From Mucilaginibacter_A sp050954285 (GTDB lineage: Bacteria; Bacteroidota; Bacteroidia; Sphingobacteriales; Sphingobacteriaceae): a stretch of DNA of 64,000 nucleotides. The notes below the pieces were generated by a model. It searched no databases, had not been told where the DNA came from, and worked only from the letters and a program-made list of their open reading frames with translations. This document shows, one piece after another, positions 19,238 to 28,070 of the stretch. Location of the stretch: positions 62,001-126,000 of the forward strand of contig JBPBPL010000014.1 in assembly GCA_050954285.1 (NCBI GenBank), read 5' to 3'. How positions within the stretch are numbered: the stretch's first letter is position 1; every line of letters begins with the position of its first letter. The translations under genes and the position numbers were made by a program.

Positions 19238-20425
19238 ATGCTAACAATGACAACAGATTTCGAGGCAAGATTAACTGCTGTAAAAAATAATTATGAGCAG
19301 TTGATTGCTCGTCAGAACGAAAAAGCCGAAGCCGGAAACGGTATTTTTGATCGCTATCAATATCCGGTTTTAACGGCTGCGCATGCGCCATATTTTTGGA
19401 AGTACGATCTTAACCCGGAAACCAATCCATTTTTAATGGAGCGGATTGGTATTAACGCAGCTTTCAATGCCGGTGCCATTAAATTTGAAGGAAAATATGT
19501 ATTGGCCGTTCGTGTAGAAGGGGCAGACCGGAAATCATTTTTTGCCATTGCCGAAAGTCCAAACGGCACAGATAATTTTCGTTTCTGGGAATATCCGGTC
19601 ACCATGCCACAAGGTACAAACCCGGTTGATACCAACTTGTACGATATGCGTTTGGTGCAGCACGAAGACGGCTGGATTTACGGTTTGTTTTGTACTGAAC
19701 GCCGCGATCCATCAGCTACACCTGGCGATCAATCTTCTGCCGTGGCGCAATGCGGTATTGTTCGTACGCATGATTTAAAAATTTGGGAACGTTTGCCTGA
19801 TTTAAAAACGCCATCACCACAACAAAGAAATGTGGTTTTGCACCCGGAGTTTGTGGATGGGAAATATGCTTTTTATACCCGTCCGCAGGATAGTTTTATC
19901 GAAGCCGGGAGCGGTGGCGGAATTGGTTTCGGAGTTTCAGAATCCATGAATCCGGCTATAGTTGCAGAGGAAATTGTGGTTGATAAAAAGATGTACCACA
20001 CGGTTTATGAAGCCAAAAACGGCTTAGGTCCGGCTCCGATTAAAACTGAAAAAGGCTGGTTGCATTTAGCGCATGGCGTGCGAAACACGGCGGCTGGTTT
20101 GCGATACGTTTTGTATATGTTCATGACAGATTTAAACGATCTAACCAAAGTTACCCACAAACCAAACGGTTATTTTATTGCGCCGGAAGGCGAGGAGCGC
20201 ATTGGTGATGTATCTAACGTGGTTTTTAGCAACGGATGGATTGCAGATGAAGATGGTAAAGTTTTTATCTATTATGCTTCTTCGGATACGCGGATGCACG
20301 TAGCAACCAGTACGATCGATCAGCTGGTAGATTATGTGATCAAGACACCGGAAGATAAATTTACTTCCGCAGAAACCGTAAAATCTATCAGCCACCAAGT
20401 GCAGCAAAATCAACAGTTTTTATAG
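19238..20425 (+). CDS. GH130 4-O-beta-D-mannosyl-D-glucose phosphorylase
   Basis: A cytoplasmic protein without signal peptide, 395 residues. It matches the GH130_1 type (mannosylglucose phosphorylase): GINAAFNAGAIKFEGKYVLAVR block, the catalytic-Asp motif NLYDMRLVQ, RNVVLHPEF and GLGPAPIKTEKGWL. The reaction is phosphorolysis of mannosyl-beta-1,4-glucose to mannose-1-phosphate and glucose. Its partner, the 2-epimerase that makes mannosylglucose from mannobiose, is encoded at 25167, giving the pathway known from Bacteroides fragilis. A second ATG at 19247 is possible. A terminator follows, so this is the probable last gene of the operon. Confidence 0.92.
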   Translation: MLTMTTDFEARLTAVKNNYEQLIARQNEKAEAGNGIFDRYQYPVLTAAHAPYFWKYDLNPETNPFLMERIGINAAFNAGAIKFEGKYVLAVRVEGADRKSFFAIAESPNGTDNFRFWEYPVTMPQGTNPVDTNLYDMRLVQHEDGWIYGLFCTERRDPSATPGDQSSAVAQCGIVRTHDLKIWERLPDLKTPSPQQRNVVLHPEFVDGKYAFYTRPQDSFIEAGSGGGIGFGVSESMNPAIVAEEIVVDKKMYHTVYEAKNGLGPAPIKTEKGWLHLAHGVRNTAAGLRYVLYMFMTDLNDLTKVTHKPNGYFIAPEGEERIGDVSNVVFSNGWIADEDGKVFIYYASSDTRMHVATSTIDQLVDYVIKTPEDKFTSAETVKSISHQVQQNQQFL

Positions 20426-20427
20426 GA

Positions 20428-20463
20428 TAAAAACAGCAATGCTTCTTTTATCGGCATAAAATT
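20428..20463. repeat. Back-to-back pair of dispersed motifs (GT minus, TC plus)
   Basis: TAAAAACAGCAAT (minus-strand GT form, 20428-20440) runs into AATGCTTCTTTTA (plus TC form, 20438-20450), followed by TCGGCATAAAATT. The same arrangement occurs at 38993-39014. Immediately after the GH130 stop. Confidence 0.85.
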
Positions 20464-20464
20464 G

Positions 20465-20494
20465 AGCCTGGAATATACGTTCCGGGCTTTTTTA
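20465..20494 (+). terminator. Rho-independent terminator after the GH130 gene
   Basis: AGCCTGGAA pairs with TTCCGGGCT (one G-U pair, 6-base loop) and a T run follows. It ends the esterase/mannanase/symporter/phosphorylase transcript. Confidence 0.85.
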
Positions 20495-20543
20495 TTTTTA
20501 TTGAGCAGACAGATTTCGCTGCTCAGCAATATCTTTGGCGGAT

Positions 20544-22925
20544 ATGACAGCTACTAAAAGTGTTTTCCGGTGGATTTTGATAAATGCTATTTTGCTTGTT
20601 TTTGCATTGCCTGTACAAGCGCAAAGCACGCTGATTTTGCAGGGACAAGTTTTGGATGCAACCTCCAAACCAATACCCAATGCAACAATTGGCATTTTAA
20701 ATTCAGCGGTTGCCAGAAGCAGCGATGCAACAGGCAGGTTTCAACTTTTGGTTAATTTTTCCGGAGAATGTATTTTACAGATCAGTGCTGTTGGTTTTGC
20801 TTCTCAAATGCAAAAAATCAAACTGAATCAATCTTCAAAAAACTTAAAAATAGTTTTGGTTGATGAAAAAAGGCAGCTAAACGAAGTAGTGATTACTGCA
20901 CAAAAACAAGCAGAAAAAGAGCAGAACGTTCCGTTAAGTATTACCACAATTTCTGCAAAAGCCATTGAAGATTTGCGGTTGCAAAACAGCAAAGATTTAA
21001 CGGCAGTTGTGCCAAATTTATATTCGTCAAATCCGGGTGATAACCGCAACGTTACTTCTATCCGTGGTATCTCTACCACGTCTTACGATCCGGCGGTGAG
21101 CACTTATATCGATGGCGTTTCACAGTTTGGTTTAGATACTTATATTGCTCAATTACTTGATGTTGAGCGGATTGAAGTTCTGCGCGGGCCGCAGGGAACC
21201 TTATACGGAAGGAATGCGATGGGCGGCGTAATTAACATCATCACCAAAGAACCAGGCAACCAAACCAGTGGGTTTGGCGGGATTGAATTTGGAAATTATG
21301 GCGAGCAACGTTATAGTTTTGGCTTGCGGACACCATTGATTAAAGACAAATTGTTTTTTGGGGTTTCCGGTTTGTATTCGCATTTGGATGGGTATTATGA
21401 AAACCTTTTTAATCAAACCAAATTTGACAGACAGCACACTTTTGAAGGCAATTATTTTCTGAAATACATAGCTGGAAAAAATTGGCAAATCACACTAAAT
21501 GCAAAGCATAATGAAAACCGGAACAACGGCACTTTTCCATTAGCTTTAAGTCCTGAAGCAGCTTTGGCTGATCCTTATAAATTAAACCAGAATGCTGTTA
21601 CCCGCATGATTGATAATTTATTTAACGCTTCATTATCTGTAAACTACTCCGGGGAAAATTTCAATTTTTCTTCTCAAAGCGCTTATCAATCCAACCGCCG
21701 CTATTATGAGCAGCCTATTGATGGCGATTTTTCTCCTGCTGATGCTGTTTCGATTATTAATAATTATGGTGGCAATTGGAACAAAGTGCAGGTTTTAACG
21801 CAGGAGTTTCGCTTTACTTCTCCAGCAAAAATCGATTCGAAGTTTAAATGGGCAAGCGGAATTTATGCCTATTATCAAGACAATCCAGTGCGGCAAGGCA
21901 CACATTTTGGCAATGATGCCGCATTAGTAGGTTCGCCAATTAGTGATTTTACCAGCATCAATACCAATTACGGAAAAAATTTTGGTATCGCTTTTTACGG
22001 GCAAGGAACGTATTCGCTAACCCAAAAATTAGACCTGACCATAGGCTTGCGCTATGATTACGAGCATGAAAAGCAAAGTATTAAAGGCGAATTTCAACCG
22101 GATGGGCAAGCTGCAATCGTAACCCAGGCAGATACAGCTGCTACAGCGGCATTTCATGCGTTCTCGCCAAAAGCAGGGTTAAATTATCACGTTAGCGAAA
22201 CAAATATATTATATGGAACTTACAGCCGAGGTTTCAGAACGGGCGGCATCAGTCAGCTTTCTTCCGACCCATCCCAGCCACCTTTGTTAGTTTATCAGCC
22301 CGAATACAGCAATAATTTTGAAATCGGTTCTAAAAATACATTTTTTGATAACCGTTTGCGGATAAATTTAGCTGCATTTTACACTTTGGTAAACCACGCG
22401 CAGGTACCCACTTTGATTTTGCCAGATGCTATTACCATCACAAAAAATGTGGGTAAATTATATAGTAAAGGTTTAGAAGTTGAGATTGCCGCCAAGCCTT
22501 TTGATGGTTTAGAAATTAGCAACAGCACTGGTTTAACCCATGCCCGATACACGGATTTGATTTTGCCGATTAACGGAGAAGCAGTTAACAGTAACCAGAA
22601 CCGACCAGTTTTTTCGCCGAATGCTACTTCGATGACAGCTGTTCAATACAACCGGCCAATCAGCCATGATCAAAAACTACAATTAATTTTGAGGGGAGAA
22701 TGGCTATACATTGGCGACCAGTTTTTTGATCTGGCAAACACCATTGAGCAAAAACCATATCATCTTTTTAATGGAACAATTGGGGTTTCATTTAAAAAGA
22801 CGAATATCAGTTTCTGGGAGCGAAACATCAGCGGAAAAAAGTACATTGATTATGCATATGATTTTGGTGCGGCGCATTTGGGCAATCCCCGAACTTTTGG
22901 CGTTTCTTTAAAACAGCAGTTTTAA
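20544..22925 (+). CDS. TonB-dependent outer-membrane receptor with CarboxypepD_reg domain
   Basis: 793 residues. Signal peptide (ILINAILLVFALPVQAQ), a carboxypeptidase-regulatory-like domain at about 30-110 (GQVLDATSKPIPNATIG), plug domain with VLRGPQGTLYGRNAMGGVI, and a barrel ending in VSLKQQF. It is shorter than SusC proteins and has no susD next to it, so it is a stand-alone receptor that may import short mannan fragments or a siderophore-like ligand; context favours the former, weakly. The TTG at 20535 is in frame, but the ATG at 20544 was preferred. Confidence 0.88.
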   Translation: MTATKSVFRWILINAILLVFALPVQAQSTLILQGQVLDATSKPIPNATIGILNSAVARSSDATGRFQLLVNFSGECILQISAVGFASQMQKIKLNQSSKNLKIVLVDEKRQLNEVVITAQKQAEKEQNVPLSITTISAKAIEDLRLQNSKDLTAVVPNLYSSNPGDNRNVTSIRGISTTSYDPAVSTYIDGVSQFGLDTYIAQLLDVERIEVLRGPQGTLYGRNAMGGVINIITKEPGNQTSGFGGIEFGNYGEQRYSFGLRTPLIKDKLFFGVSGLYSHLDGYYENLFNQTKFDRQHTFEGNYFLKYIAGKNWQITLNAKHNENRNNGTFPLALSPEAALADPYKLNQNAVTRMIDNLFNASLSVNYSGENFNFSSQSAYQSNRRYYEQPIDGDFSPADAVSIINNYGGNWNKVQVLTQEFRFTSPAKIDSKFKWASGIYAYYQDNPVRQGTHFGNDAALVGSPISDFTSINTNYGKNFGIAFYGQGTYSLTQKLDLTIGLRYDYEHEKQSIKGEFQPDGQAAIVTQADTAATAAFHAFSPKAGLNYHVSETNILYGTYSRGFRTGGISQLSSDPSQPPLLVYQPEYSNNFEIGSKNTFFDNRLRINLAAFYTLVNHAQVPTLILPDAITITKNVGKLYSKGLEVEIAAKPFDGLEISNSTGLTHARYTDLILPINGEAVNSNQNRPVFSPNATSMTAVQYNRPISHDQKLQLILRGEWLYIGDQFFDLANTIEQKPYHLFNGTIGVSFKKTNISFWERNISGKKYIDYAYDFGAAHLGNPRTFGVSLKQQF

Positions 22926-22928
22926 AAC

Positions 22929-22941
22929 GATGCTTCTTTTA
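22929..22941 (+). repeat. Dispersed motif, TC form
   Basis: GATGCTTCTTTTA followed by TCGACC, four bases after the TonB-receptor stop, between convergent genes. Confidence 0.8.
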
Positions 22942-22955
22942 TCGACCCAAATTCA

Positions 22956-23831
22956 TTAAATAAAAATACGGTTGCCAGAATAATTTTCCCGAAATTCTCG
23001 TGGTGTACATGCTTTCTTTTTTTTGAAAATTCGGTTAAAATGGGAAATATTGTTGAACCCGCATTTGTATGCAATTTCTGCAATGGTTTGCGTGGTATCA
23101 ATCAGCATACGCGAAGCATGGCCCAGCCGGATTTCGTTTAAACTATCAATAAAAGTAATGCCGGTTCGTTTTTTAATAAACCGACTGAAAGAAGCCTCAG
23201 GCATATTGGCAATTTTTGATACTTCTGCCAGGCTGATTTCCCGGTTAAAATTGGCGTTCATAAATTCAAATGCCTTCTCAATCCTGCGGCTGTTGTAATG
23301 TGATTTTTCGTTGTTAAAAGTAGCATCAGATAGGGTTTGCATGTTCCTGGAAGTAGAAAGATCGTGCAAAATCGAAAAGAGTTCGAGTACAGAATCAAAG
23401 CCACTTTTTTGAGTTAGCCCAATAATACGTGGTTTTAACCGTTGAATGGTACTTTTAGAGAACAAAATACCACGCTGCGAACGCTCAAACATATTTCTGA
23501 CAAAACTTAACTGATTCTTTTTCAGGAATTTATCATCAAAAAGATCTTTATGAAACTGGATAGTTACTTCTGTAATTTCCTCGCTCGTACATTGATGAGT
23601 GAACCAGGCATGATATTGGTTTGGCCCAATAAAAACCAGTTCCAGATCATCAATCAAATCAATATGATCGCCCACAATCCGTTTGGCACCTTTTGCGTTT
23701 AAAATCAGGTTTAATTCATATTCTTCATGGTAATGAAGCGGAAAATCAAACTTTTTCTTCACTCTCGAAAACAGTGTAAAGCAATCGTTTTGCGTAAGTG
23801 GAGTTATTTCTCTGATAACATTTGTATGCAT
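22956..23831 (-). CDS. AraC-family transcriptional regulator of the mannan locus
   Basis: 291 residues. An N-terminal cupin-like sensor (FDFPLHYHEEYELNLIL, about 30-90) and a C-terminal double helix-turn-helix (ISLAEVSKIANMPEASFSR; IAEIAYKCGFNNISHFNR), as in sugar-sensing AraC proteins. It is divergent from the GH26-epimerase pair, with which it shares a 211-base AT-rich intergenic region, so it probably activates that pair and perhaps the whole locus. A 13-mer upstream of it (23866-23878) is also found upstream of susC. Ligand unknown; mannobiose or a mannan oligosaccharide is an inference. Confidence 0.9.
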   Translation of the reverse strand: MHTNVIREITPLTQNDCFTLFSRVKKKFDFPLHYHEEYELNLILNAKGAKRIVGDHIDLIDDLELVFIGPNQYHAWFTHQCTSEEITEVTIQFHKDLFDDKFLKKNQLSFVRNMFERSQRGILFSKSTIQRLKPRIIGLTQKSGFDSVLELFSILHDLSTSRNMQTLSDATFNNEKSHYNSRRIEKAFEFMNANFNREISLAEVSKIANMPEASFSRFIKKRTGITFIDSLNEIRLGHASRMLIDTTQTIAEIAYKCGFNNISHFNRIFKKKKACTPREFRENYSGNRIFI

Positions 23832-24042
23832 TAATACTAATGTATAAAATTTACACTGTTAAAAATTATTTATAAAGTTGTTAAAATAGTATTAATCATG
23901 TACGAGAAAATATTTTTTTAGTTTTTTAAAATAATATTATGTTTAAAGGATGTTAAAAAAATGCTATAAGACTTATAAGATATGATATATTTTTATCTGT
24001 AATTGTCTTAATAATCATTTAAAAAGTATATCTTAATACAAT
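23832..24042. promoter_or_regulatory. Divergent promoter region between araC-type gene and GH26 gene
   Basis: A 211-base, strongly AT-rich gap with divergent genes on both sides. It contains TTATTTATAAAGT at 23866-23878, identical to 2966-2978 upstream of susC. No convincing TAnnTTTG box was found for either gene. Confidence 0.5.
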
Positions 24043-25167
24043 ATGAATTTACTTAAGCAAACCGTAATCAGTAGTATATTATTTTTAGATCTGACTGCTG
24101 CTACCGAAATAATATCTGCTCAAAATACTTCACTTAGCGATAAGGCAGGTACAAAAGAAACGCAGATTTTGTATAGCAATATGCAGAAATTGGCACAAAC
24201 CAATGTCATTTTCGGTCATCAGGATGATTTGGCTTATGGCATGGGCTGGGCTTATGAAAAAGGACGATCGGACATTAAAAGTGTTACCGGTGCCTATCCG
24301 GGTTTGTATGGCTGGGAGCTGGGGCATTTAGAGTTAGATAGTGCCAAAAACTTGGATGGTGTACCTTTTAAAAACATAATTTCCTACGTAAAAACAGTAT
24401 ATAATAATGGTGGAATTAATGAGTTTAGCTGGCATTTTGATGATCCGGTAACCGGAAAAACGGCATGGAGCACGCCTACCACTACTGTAAAACAGCTAAT
24501 CCCGGGCGGCGATCATCATATGGCTTATGTACAATACTTAGATAAATTCGCTGTATTTGTAAATCAGTTGAAAGGATCAAAAGGAGAGATGATCCCTATA
24601 ATCTTTCGTCCGCTGCACGAGCATACTGGTGGTTGGTTTTGGTGGGGAAATAAGGAATGCACCCCTGAAGAATATACTACACTTTGGCGTTTTACGATTG
24701 ATTACCTCCGCAAAAACAAAAAATTGCACAACCTGATTATCGGTTATTCCGCTGCTGATTATGCAACGGAGCAGGATTACCTGGAGCGTTATCCCGGAGA
24801 TAATTATGTGGATATTATCGGTTTTGATGCATACATGGCTAAAGATGCGGATTACTTTAAAAAGGATTTAAATAATCGCTATCAAATTTTAGAAAAAGTA
24901 GCTGTAGAACATCACAAACTTCCGGCGTTAACGGAAACAGGATACCAGCTGATCCCTGATCCTAACTGGTGGACACAAGTGCTGCTTCCGGCTTTAAAAC
25001 AGTACAAAACTGCTTATGTGCTAACCTGGAGAAACTGGAAAGAAGACCATTATTTTGCGCCGTATCCGGGCCAGGCAAGTGCTGAAGATTTTAAAAAGTT
25101 TTATGCTGATCCGAAAATGATTTTTCAAAATAAACTGAAGCCATCCATCTACACTAAAAAAATATAA
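24043..25167 (+). CDS. GH26 beta-mannanase (ManA-like)
   Basis: Signal peptide (ending about ATEIISAQ) and a GH26 catalytic domain of normal length. Acid/base Glu193 in FRPLHEHTGGWFWWG, nucleophile Glu298 in ALTETGYQ. Its stop TAA shares its last base with the ATG of the 2-epimerase, so the two are translationally coupled. In Bacteroides fragilis an equivalent GH26 releases mannobiose for the epimerase/phosphorylase route; the same role is inferred here. It is only distantly like the GH26 at 1874, so this is not a recent tandem duplicate. Confidence 0.92.
   Translation: MNLLKQTVISSILFLDLTAATEIISAQNTSLSDKAGTKETQILYSNMQKLAQTNVIFGHQDDLAYGMGWAYEKGRSDIKSVTGAYPGLYGWELGHLELDSAKNLDGVPFKNIISYVKTVYNNGGINEFSWHFDDPVTGKTAWSTPTTTVKQLIPGGDHHMAYVQYLDKFAVFVNQLKGSKGEMIPIIFRPLHEHTGGWFWWGNKECTPEEYTTLWRFTIDYLRKNKKLHNLIIGYSAADYATEQDYLERYPGDNYVDIIGFDAYMAKDADYFKKDLNNRYQILEKVAVEHHKLPALTETGYQLIPDPNWWTQVLLPALKQYKTAYVLTWRNWKEDHYFAPYPGQASAEDFKKFYADPKMIFQNKLKPSIYTKKI
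24389..24401 (-). repeat. Dispersed motif, GT form, weaker
   Basis: Minus-strand TATACTGTTTTTA followed by CG, in the GH26 gene (YVKTVY). First base differs from the usual R. Confidence 0.5.
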
Positions 25168-26366
25168 TGCTTACACCTGATATTACTGACTTTGAAAGCG
25201 AGTTGGAAAGTATTTTAAACTACTGGATAACACACACACCAGATAGAAGGTATGGTGGTTTTTTCGGTAAAATTGATCATAATAATCAAGTTTATACACA
25301 AGCTCCAAAAGGTTCTGTGCTAAATGCACGTATACTGTGGAGTTTTTCTGCGGCTTATAATCATAACCCGAAACCGGAATACTTAGAACTTGCCAAACGC
25401 AGTTTTGATTATATCCGTAATTATTTTATTGATGAAATTTATGGTGGTGTTTTTTGGACGGTAGATTATCTGGGCCTACCCCTGGATACAAAAAAACAGA
25501 TTTATGCGCTGTCTTTTACCATTTACGGCCTTACAGAATATTATCGGGCTTGTGAAGATGTACTGGCATTATCACTGGCAAAAAAACTTTTTGCTGATAT
25601 AGAAAAGTACAGTTACGATCAGCATCAGGGCGGCTATCTGGAAGCTTTTTCCCGCAACTGGAAAGAACTGCCGGATTTGCGTTTGAGCGATAAAGACTTT
25701 AACGAAAAAAAAACCATGAACACGCATTTGCATGTTCTGGAAGCTTACACCAACCTGTACCGCATTTGGAAAGATGAAGTGTTAGAAAAGCAAATCCATG
25801 GTTTAATCAGTGATTTTCTAAAACATATAATCGACTCAAAAACGAATCGTTTGATTTTGTTTCTGGATGAAAACTGGCAGCCAAAATCCAGTATTATTTC
25901 TTATGGACATGATATTGAAGGTTCTTGGTTATTGCTCGAAGCAGCAGAGGCTTTAGGCAATGAAGCCATAATTTCATCGGTAAAAGAAGTATCCATAGCG
26001 ATGGCACGTGCAGTTGCCAACGGATTGGATGCAGACGGATCCATGTATTATGAATATGAACCAGATCATGATCACTTAATTAAACAACGGCATTGGTGGG
26101 TACAAGCAGAAGCTATGGTCGGCTTTTTGAATGCCTGGCAGCTCACCGGTGAACAGTTGTTTTATGATCAGTTTGCACAGGTTTGGACCTTTATTCAACA
26201 ACGCATCATCAGTACCGATAAAGGTGAATGGATTTGGGGCTTGAACGAAGATTACATGATGATGCCGGATGAAGATAAAGCCGGATTATGGAAATGCCCC
26301 TATCATAATTCACGAGCTATGCTGGAAGCAATTCATCGTCTAAAAAAAGGAGTTTTAACTCACTAA
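25167..26366 (+). CDS. AGE-family mannobiose/cellobiose 2-epimerase
   Basis: 399 residues, no signal peptide, an (alpha/alpha)6 barrel of the N-acylglucosamine/cellobiose 2-epimerase family. Catalytic-region histidines are visible in NTHLHVLEAY, SYGHDIEGSWLLLEAAE, RHWWVQAEAM and CPYHNSRAM. It converts beta-1,4-mannobiose to 4-O-beta-mannosyl-glucose, the substrate of the GH130 enzyme at 19238. Overlap with the GH26 stop by one base supports coupled synthesis. Cellobiose epimerisation is the same chemistry and cannot be excluded, but the neighbours favour mannobiose. Confidence 0.93.
   Translation: MLTPDITDFESELESILNYWITHTPDRRYGGFFGKIDHNNQVYTQAPKGSVLNARILWSFSAAYNHNPKPEYLELAKRSFDYIRNYFIDEIYGGVFWTVDYLGLPLDTKKQIYALSFTIYGLTEYYRACEDVLALSLAKKLFADIEKYSYDQHQGGYLEAFSRNWKELPDLRLSDKDFNEKKTMNTHLHVLEAYTNLYRIWKDEVLEKQIHGLISDFLKHIIDSKTNRLILFLDENWQPKSSIISYGHDIEGSWLLLEAAEALGNEAIISSVKEVSIAMARAVANGLDADGSMYYEYEPDHDHLIKQRHWWVQAEAMVGFLNAWQLTGEQLFYDQFAQVWTFIQQRIISTDKGEWIWGLNEDYMMMPDEDKAGLWKCPYHNSRAMLEAIHRLKKGVLTH
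25981..25993 (-). repeat. Dispersed motif, TC form
   Basis: Minus-strand GATACTTCTTTTA followed by CCGATGAAAT. In the epimerase gene as VKEVSI. Confidence 0.75.
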
Positions 26367-26400
26367 ATTATTTAGTAAATTAGCTGTATTGAATACTAAT

Positions 26401-27561
26401 ATGGCTGATGCTAACCAAAGATTTATTGCTCATTTTGATCTGGATTCGTTCTTCGTGAGTGTAGAACGTTTGAAAGACAGTTCATTAATTGGCAAACCCG
26501 TGATCGTGGGCGGTTCCGGCGATCGCGGCGTGGTAGCAGCATGCAGCTATGAAACCCGCGCTTTTGGTGTACACAGTGCCATGCCAATCAGGCAGGCACG
26601 CAAGCTTTGTCCGGAAGCCATTGGTGTTCGCGGCGATTTTGAAAGTTACAGTCATTATTCTCGTTTAGTTACTTCGGTATTGCGCGATCGCGTTCCAGTT
26701 TTGGAGAAAGCCAGTATCGATGAGTTTTATGTTGACCTCACTGGCATGGATCGCTTTTTCGGATGCAGTCAGTTTACCAGAGAACTCAAACAAGCTATCA
26801 TTAAAGAAACCGGTTTGCCAATTTCCTACGCGCTGGCATCCAACAAACTGATCTCCAAAATTGCGACCAACGAAATTAAGCCCGATGGCCAGATCGAAGT
26901 AAAACATGGGGGTGAAAAGCTGTTTTTATCGACCTTAAAAATAGACCGGATGCCCGGAATCGGCGAAAAAACGGCGGCAACACTCAGGCAAATGGGCATT
27001 TTTACATTAAAGGAACTAAGTGAATCTAACCCTGCTTTAATGGAATTGCGCTTTGGAAAAGGAGGTTTTGATTTGATCCGAAGAGCAAACGGTATTGATG
27101 ATTCGCCGGTGGTGCCTTATTCGGAGCGGAAAAGTATCAGCACAGAAAATACGTTTGAAAGCGATACGCTCAATGTTGATTTTTTGCAAAGTGAGCTGGT
27201 GCGGATGACAGAGAAAATTGCATTTCTGCTTCGGCAACAACAAAAACTGAGCGGCTGCGTGGCAGTCAAAATCCGTTATGCTGATTTTTCTACCGAAACC
27301 AAACAAGCTGTAATCGGCTATACCGCAGCTGATCATATTATTTTAGCTGCTGTAAAAGAACTTTTCAAAAAATCTTATCATCCAAATCTTCAAGTGCGAT
27401 TGATTGGTGTAAAGCTAAGTCATTTGATAAAAGGCGAATATCAGTTGGATATGTTCTCTGAAAAAGCAGAAAATACCAAATTGTATGCAGCTTTAGATCA
27501 AATCCGTAATCGTTTTGGCGACAAATCTGTGCTTCGGGCAAGCGGCTTGCACAAGCCTTAA
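26401..27561 (+). CDS. dinB: DNA polymerase IV (Y-family, DinB)
   Basis: 386 residues with the Y-family catalytic motifs FDLDSFFVSVE and SIDEFYVDLTG, the helix-hairpin-helix block KIDRMPGIGEKTA and a little-finger domain (about 240-345). It performs error-prone translesion synthesis. The C-terminus is short and has no obvious clamp-binding peptide beyond QLDMFSEK, which resembles a beta-clamp QLxLF motif. The ATG at 26401 gives MADANQRFIAHFD; a start 12 bases upstream is less likely. It closes the mannan region and has no functional link to it. Confidence 0.95.
   Translation: MADANQRFIAHFDLDSFFVSVERLKDSSLIGKPVIVGGSGDRGVVAACSYETRAFGVHSAMPIRQARKLCPEAIGVRGDFESYSHYSRLVTSVLRDRVPVLEKASIDEFYVDLTGMDRFFGCSQFTRELKQAIIKETGLPISYALASNKLISKIATNEIKPDGQIEVKHGGEKLFLSTLKIDRMPGIGEKTAATLRQMGIFTLKELSESNPALMELRFGKGGFDLIRRANGIDDSPVVPYSERKSISTENTFESDTLNVDFLQSELVRMTEKIAFLLRQQQKLSGCVAVKIRYADFSTETKQAVIGYTAADHIILAAVKELFKKSYHPNLQVRLIGVKLSHLIKGEYQLDMFSEKAENTKLYAALDQIRNRFGDKSVLRASGLHKP
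26916..26941 (+). repeat. Dispersed motif, GT form, with 3' arm
   Basis: AAAGCTGTTTTTA then TCGACCTTAAAAA, in dinB as KLFLSTLK. The third core base is A instead of T. Confidence 0.55.
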
Positions 27562-27572
27562 CCTTTAATACA

Positions 27573-27597
27573 AATGCTTCTTTTACCAGGTAAAATT
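27573..27597 (+). repeat. Dispersed motif, TC form, with perfect 7-bp arms
   Basis: AATGCTTCTTTTA (27573-27585), and TTTTACC-A-GGTAAAA at 27581-27595 is a perfect inverted repeat. Just downstream of dinB. Confidence 0.85.
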
Positions 27598-27685
27598 TGT
27601 TTAGGTAAAAGAGAAATAGTTTAAACCTACCCAAAAAACATTCGTAGAAAGCAATATTATCTGAACCATCAGGTAAAAATTAACT

Positions 27686-27877
27686 ATGAATCCGGATCAA
27701 TATTGTACAGTTTTAAACGTACTCAACATCATTAATACCAATATTCTGGGTTTAACTTTTTGGGGAGCTTCTGTAGAATTTATTGCAAGCGACAGCAGTA
27801 TTTCTGCCGGAGTGGTGTATTTTTTGTACAAAGATGAAGCATTGGGCCTGGAGATTGGAAACCGGTTTTTAAGATAG
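27686..27877 (+). CDS. Hypothetical small protein (63 aa), doubtful
   Basis: An ATG-started frame of 63 residues (MNPDQYCTVLNVLNII...) in an otherwise gene-free stretch, followed by a strong shared terminator at 27886-27924. It has no recognised family, no signal peptide and no clear membrane helix. The terminator could belong to the tRNA alone. If real, it is a short soluble protein. Confidence 0.35.
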   Translation: MNPDQYCTVLNVLNIINTNILGLTFWGASVEFIASDSSISAGVVYFLYKDEALGLEIGNRFLR

Positions 27878-27885
27878 CTTTAAAT

Positions 27886-27924
27886 AACAAATCCTTTTTA
27901 ATCATGGATTAAAAAGGATTTGTT
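27886..27924. terminator. Bidirectional terminator with 18-bp perfect stem
   Basis: AACAAATCCTTTTTAATC (27886-27903) and GATTAAAAAGGATTTGTT (27907-27924) are exact complements around a 3-base loop. It lies at the 3' end of the tRNA-Arg gene and after the small frame at 27686. Confidence 0.88.
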
Positions 27925-27929
27925 TAGCG

Positions 27930-28001
27930 TGCACTCGATAGGAATCGAACCTATATCATGAGAACCGGAATCTCACATTCTATCCATTGAACTACGAGTG
28001 C
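27930..28001 (-). tRNA. tRNA-Arg(CCG)
   Basis: The minus strand folds as a cloverleaf: acceptor GCACTCG pairs with CGAGTGC, the anticodon stem TGAGA/TCTCA encloses TTCCGGT with anticodon CCG, and the T-arm is TAGGTTCGATTCCTA. The 3' CCA is not encoded. The 5' end overlaps by three bases a perfect 12-bp palindrome of the dispersed motif. Confidence 0.95.
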
Positions 28002-28026
28002 TGTTTTTATGCCGATAAAAACAGCA
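27999..28026. repeat. Palindromic double copy of the dispersed motif (GT form)
   Basis: TGCTGTTTTTAT (27999-28010) and ATAAAAACAGCA (28015-28026) are exact complements around GCCG. It abuts the 5' end of the tRNA-Arg gene. Confidence 0.9.
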
Positions 28027-28070
28027 TTAGGCTGCAAATATATTATTTTCCTTTGGAAGGCGGCAACCGC

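Noticed and set aside
27686..27877. Reading the 63-residue frame as a functional protein of a named family
   Set aside because: No family could be recognised; it is listed only as doubtful.
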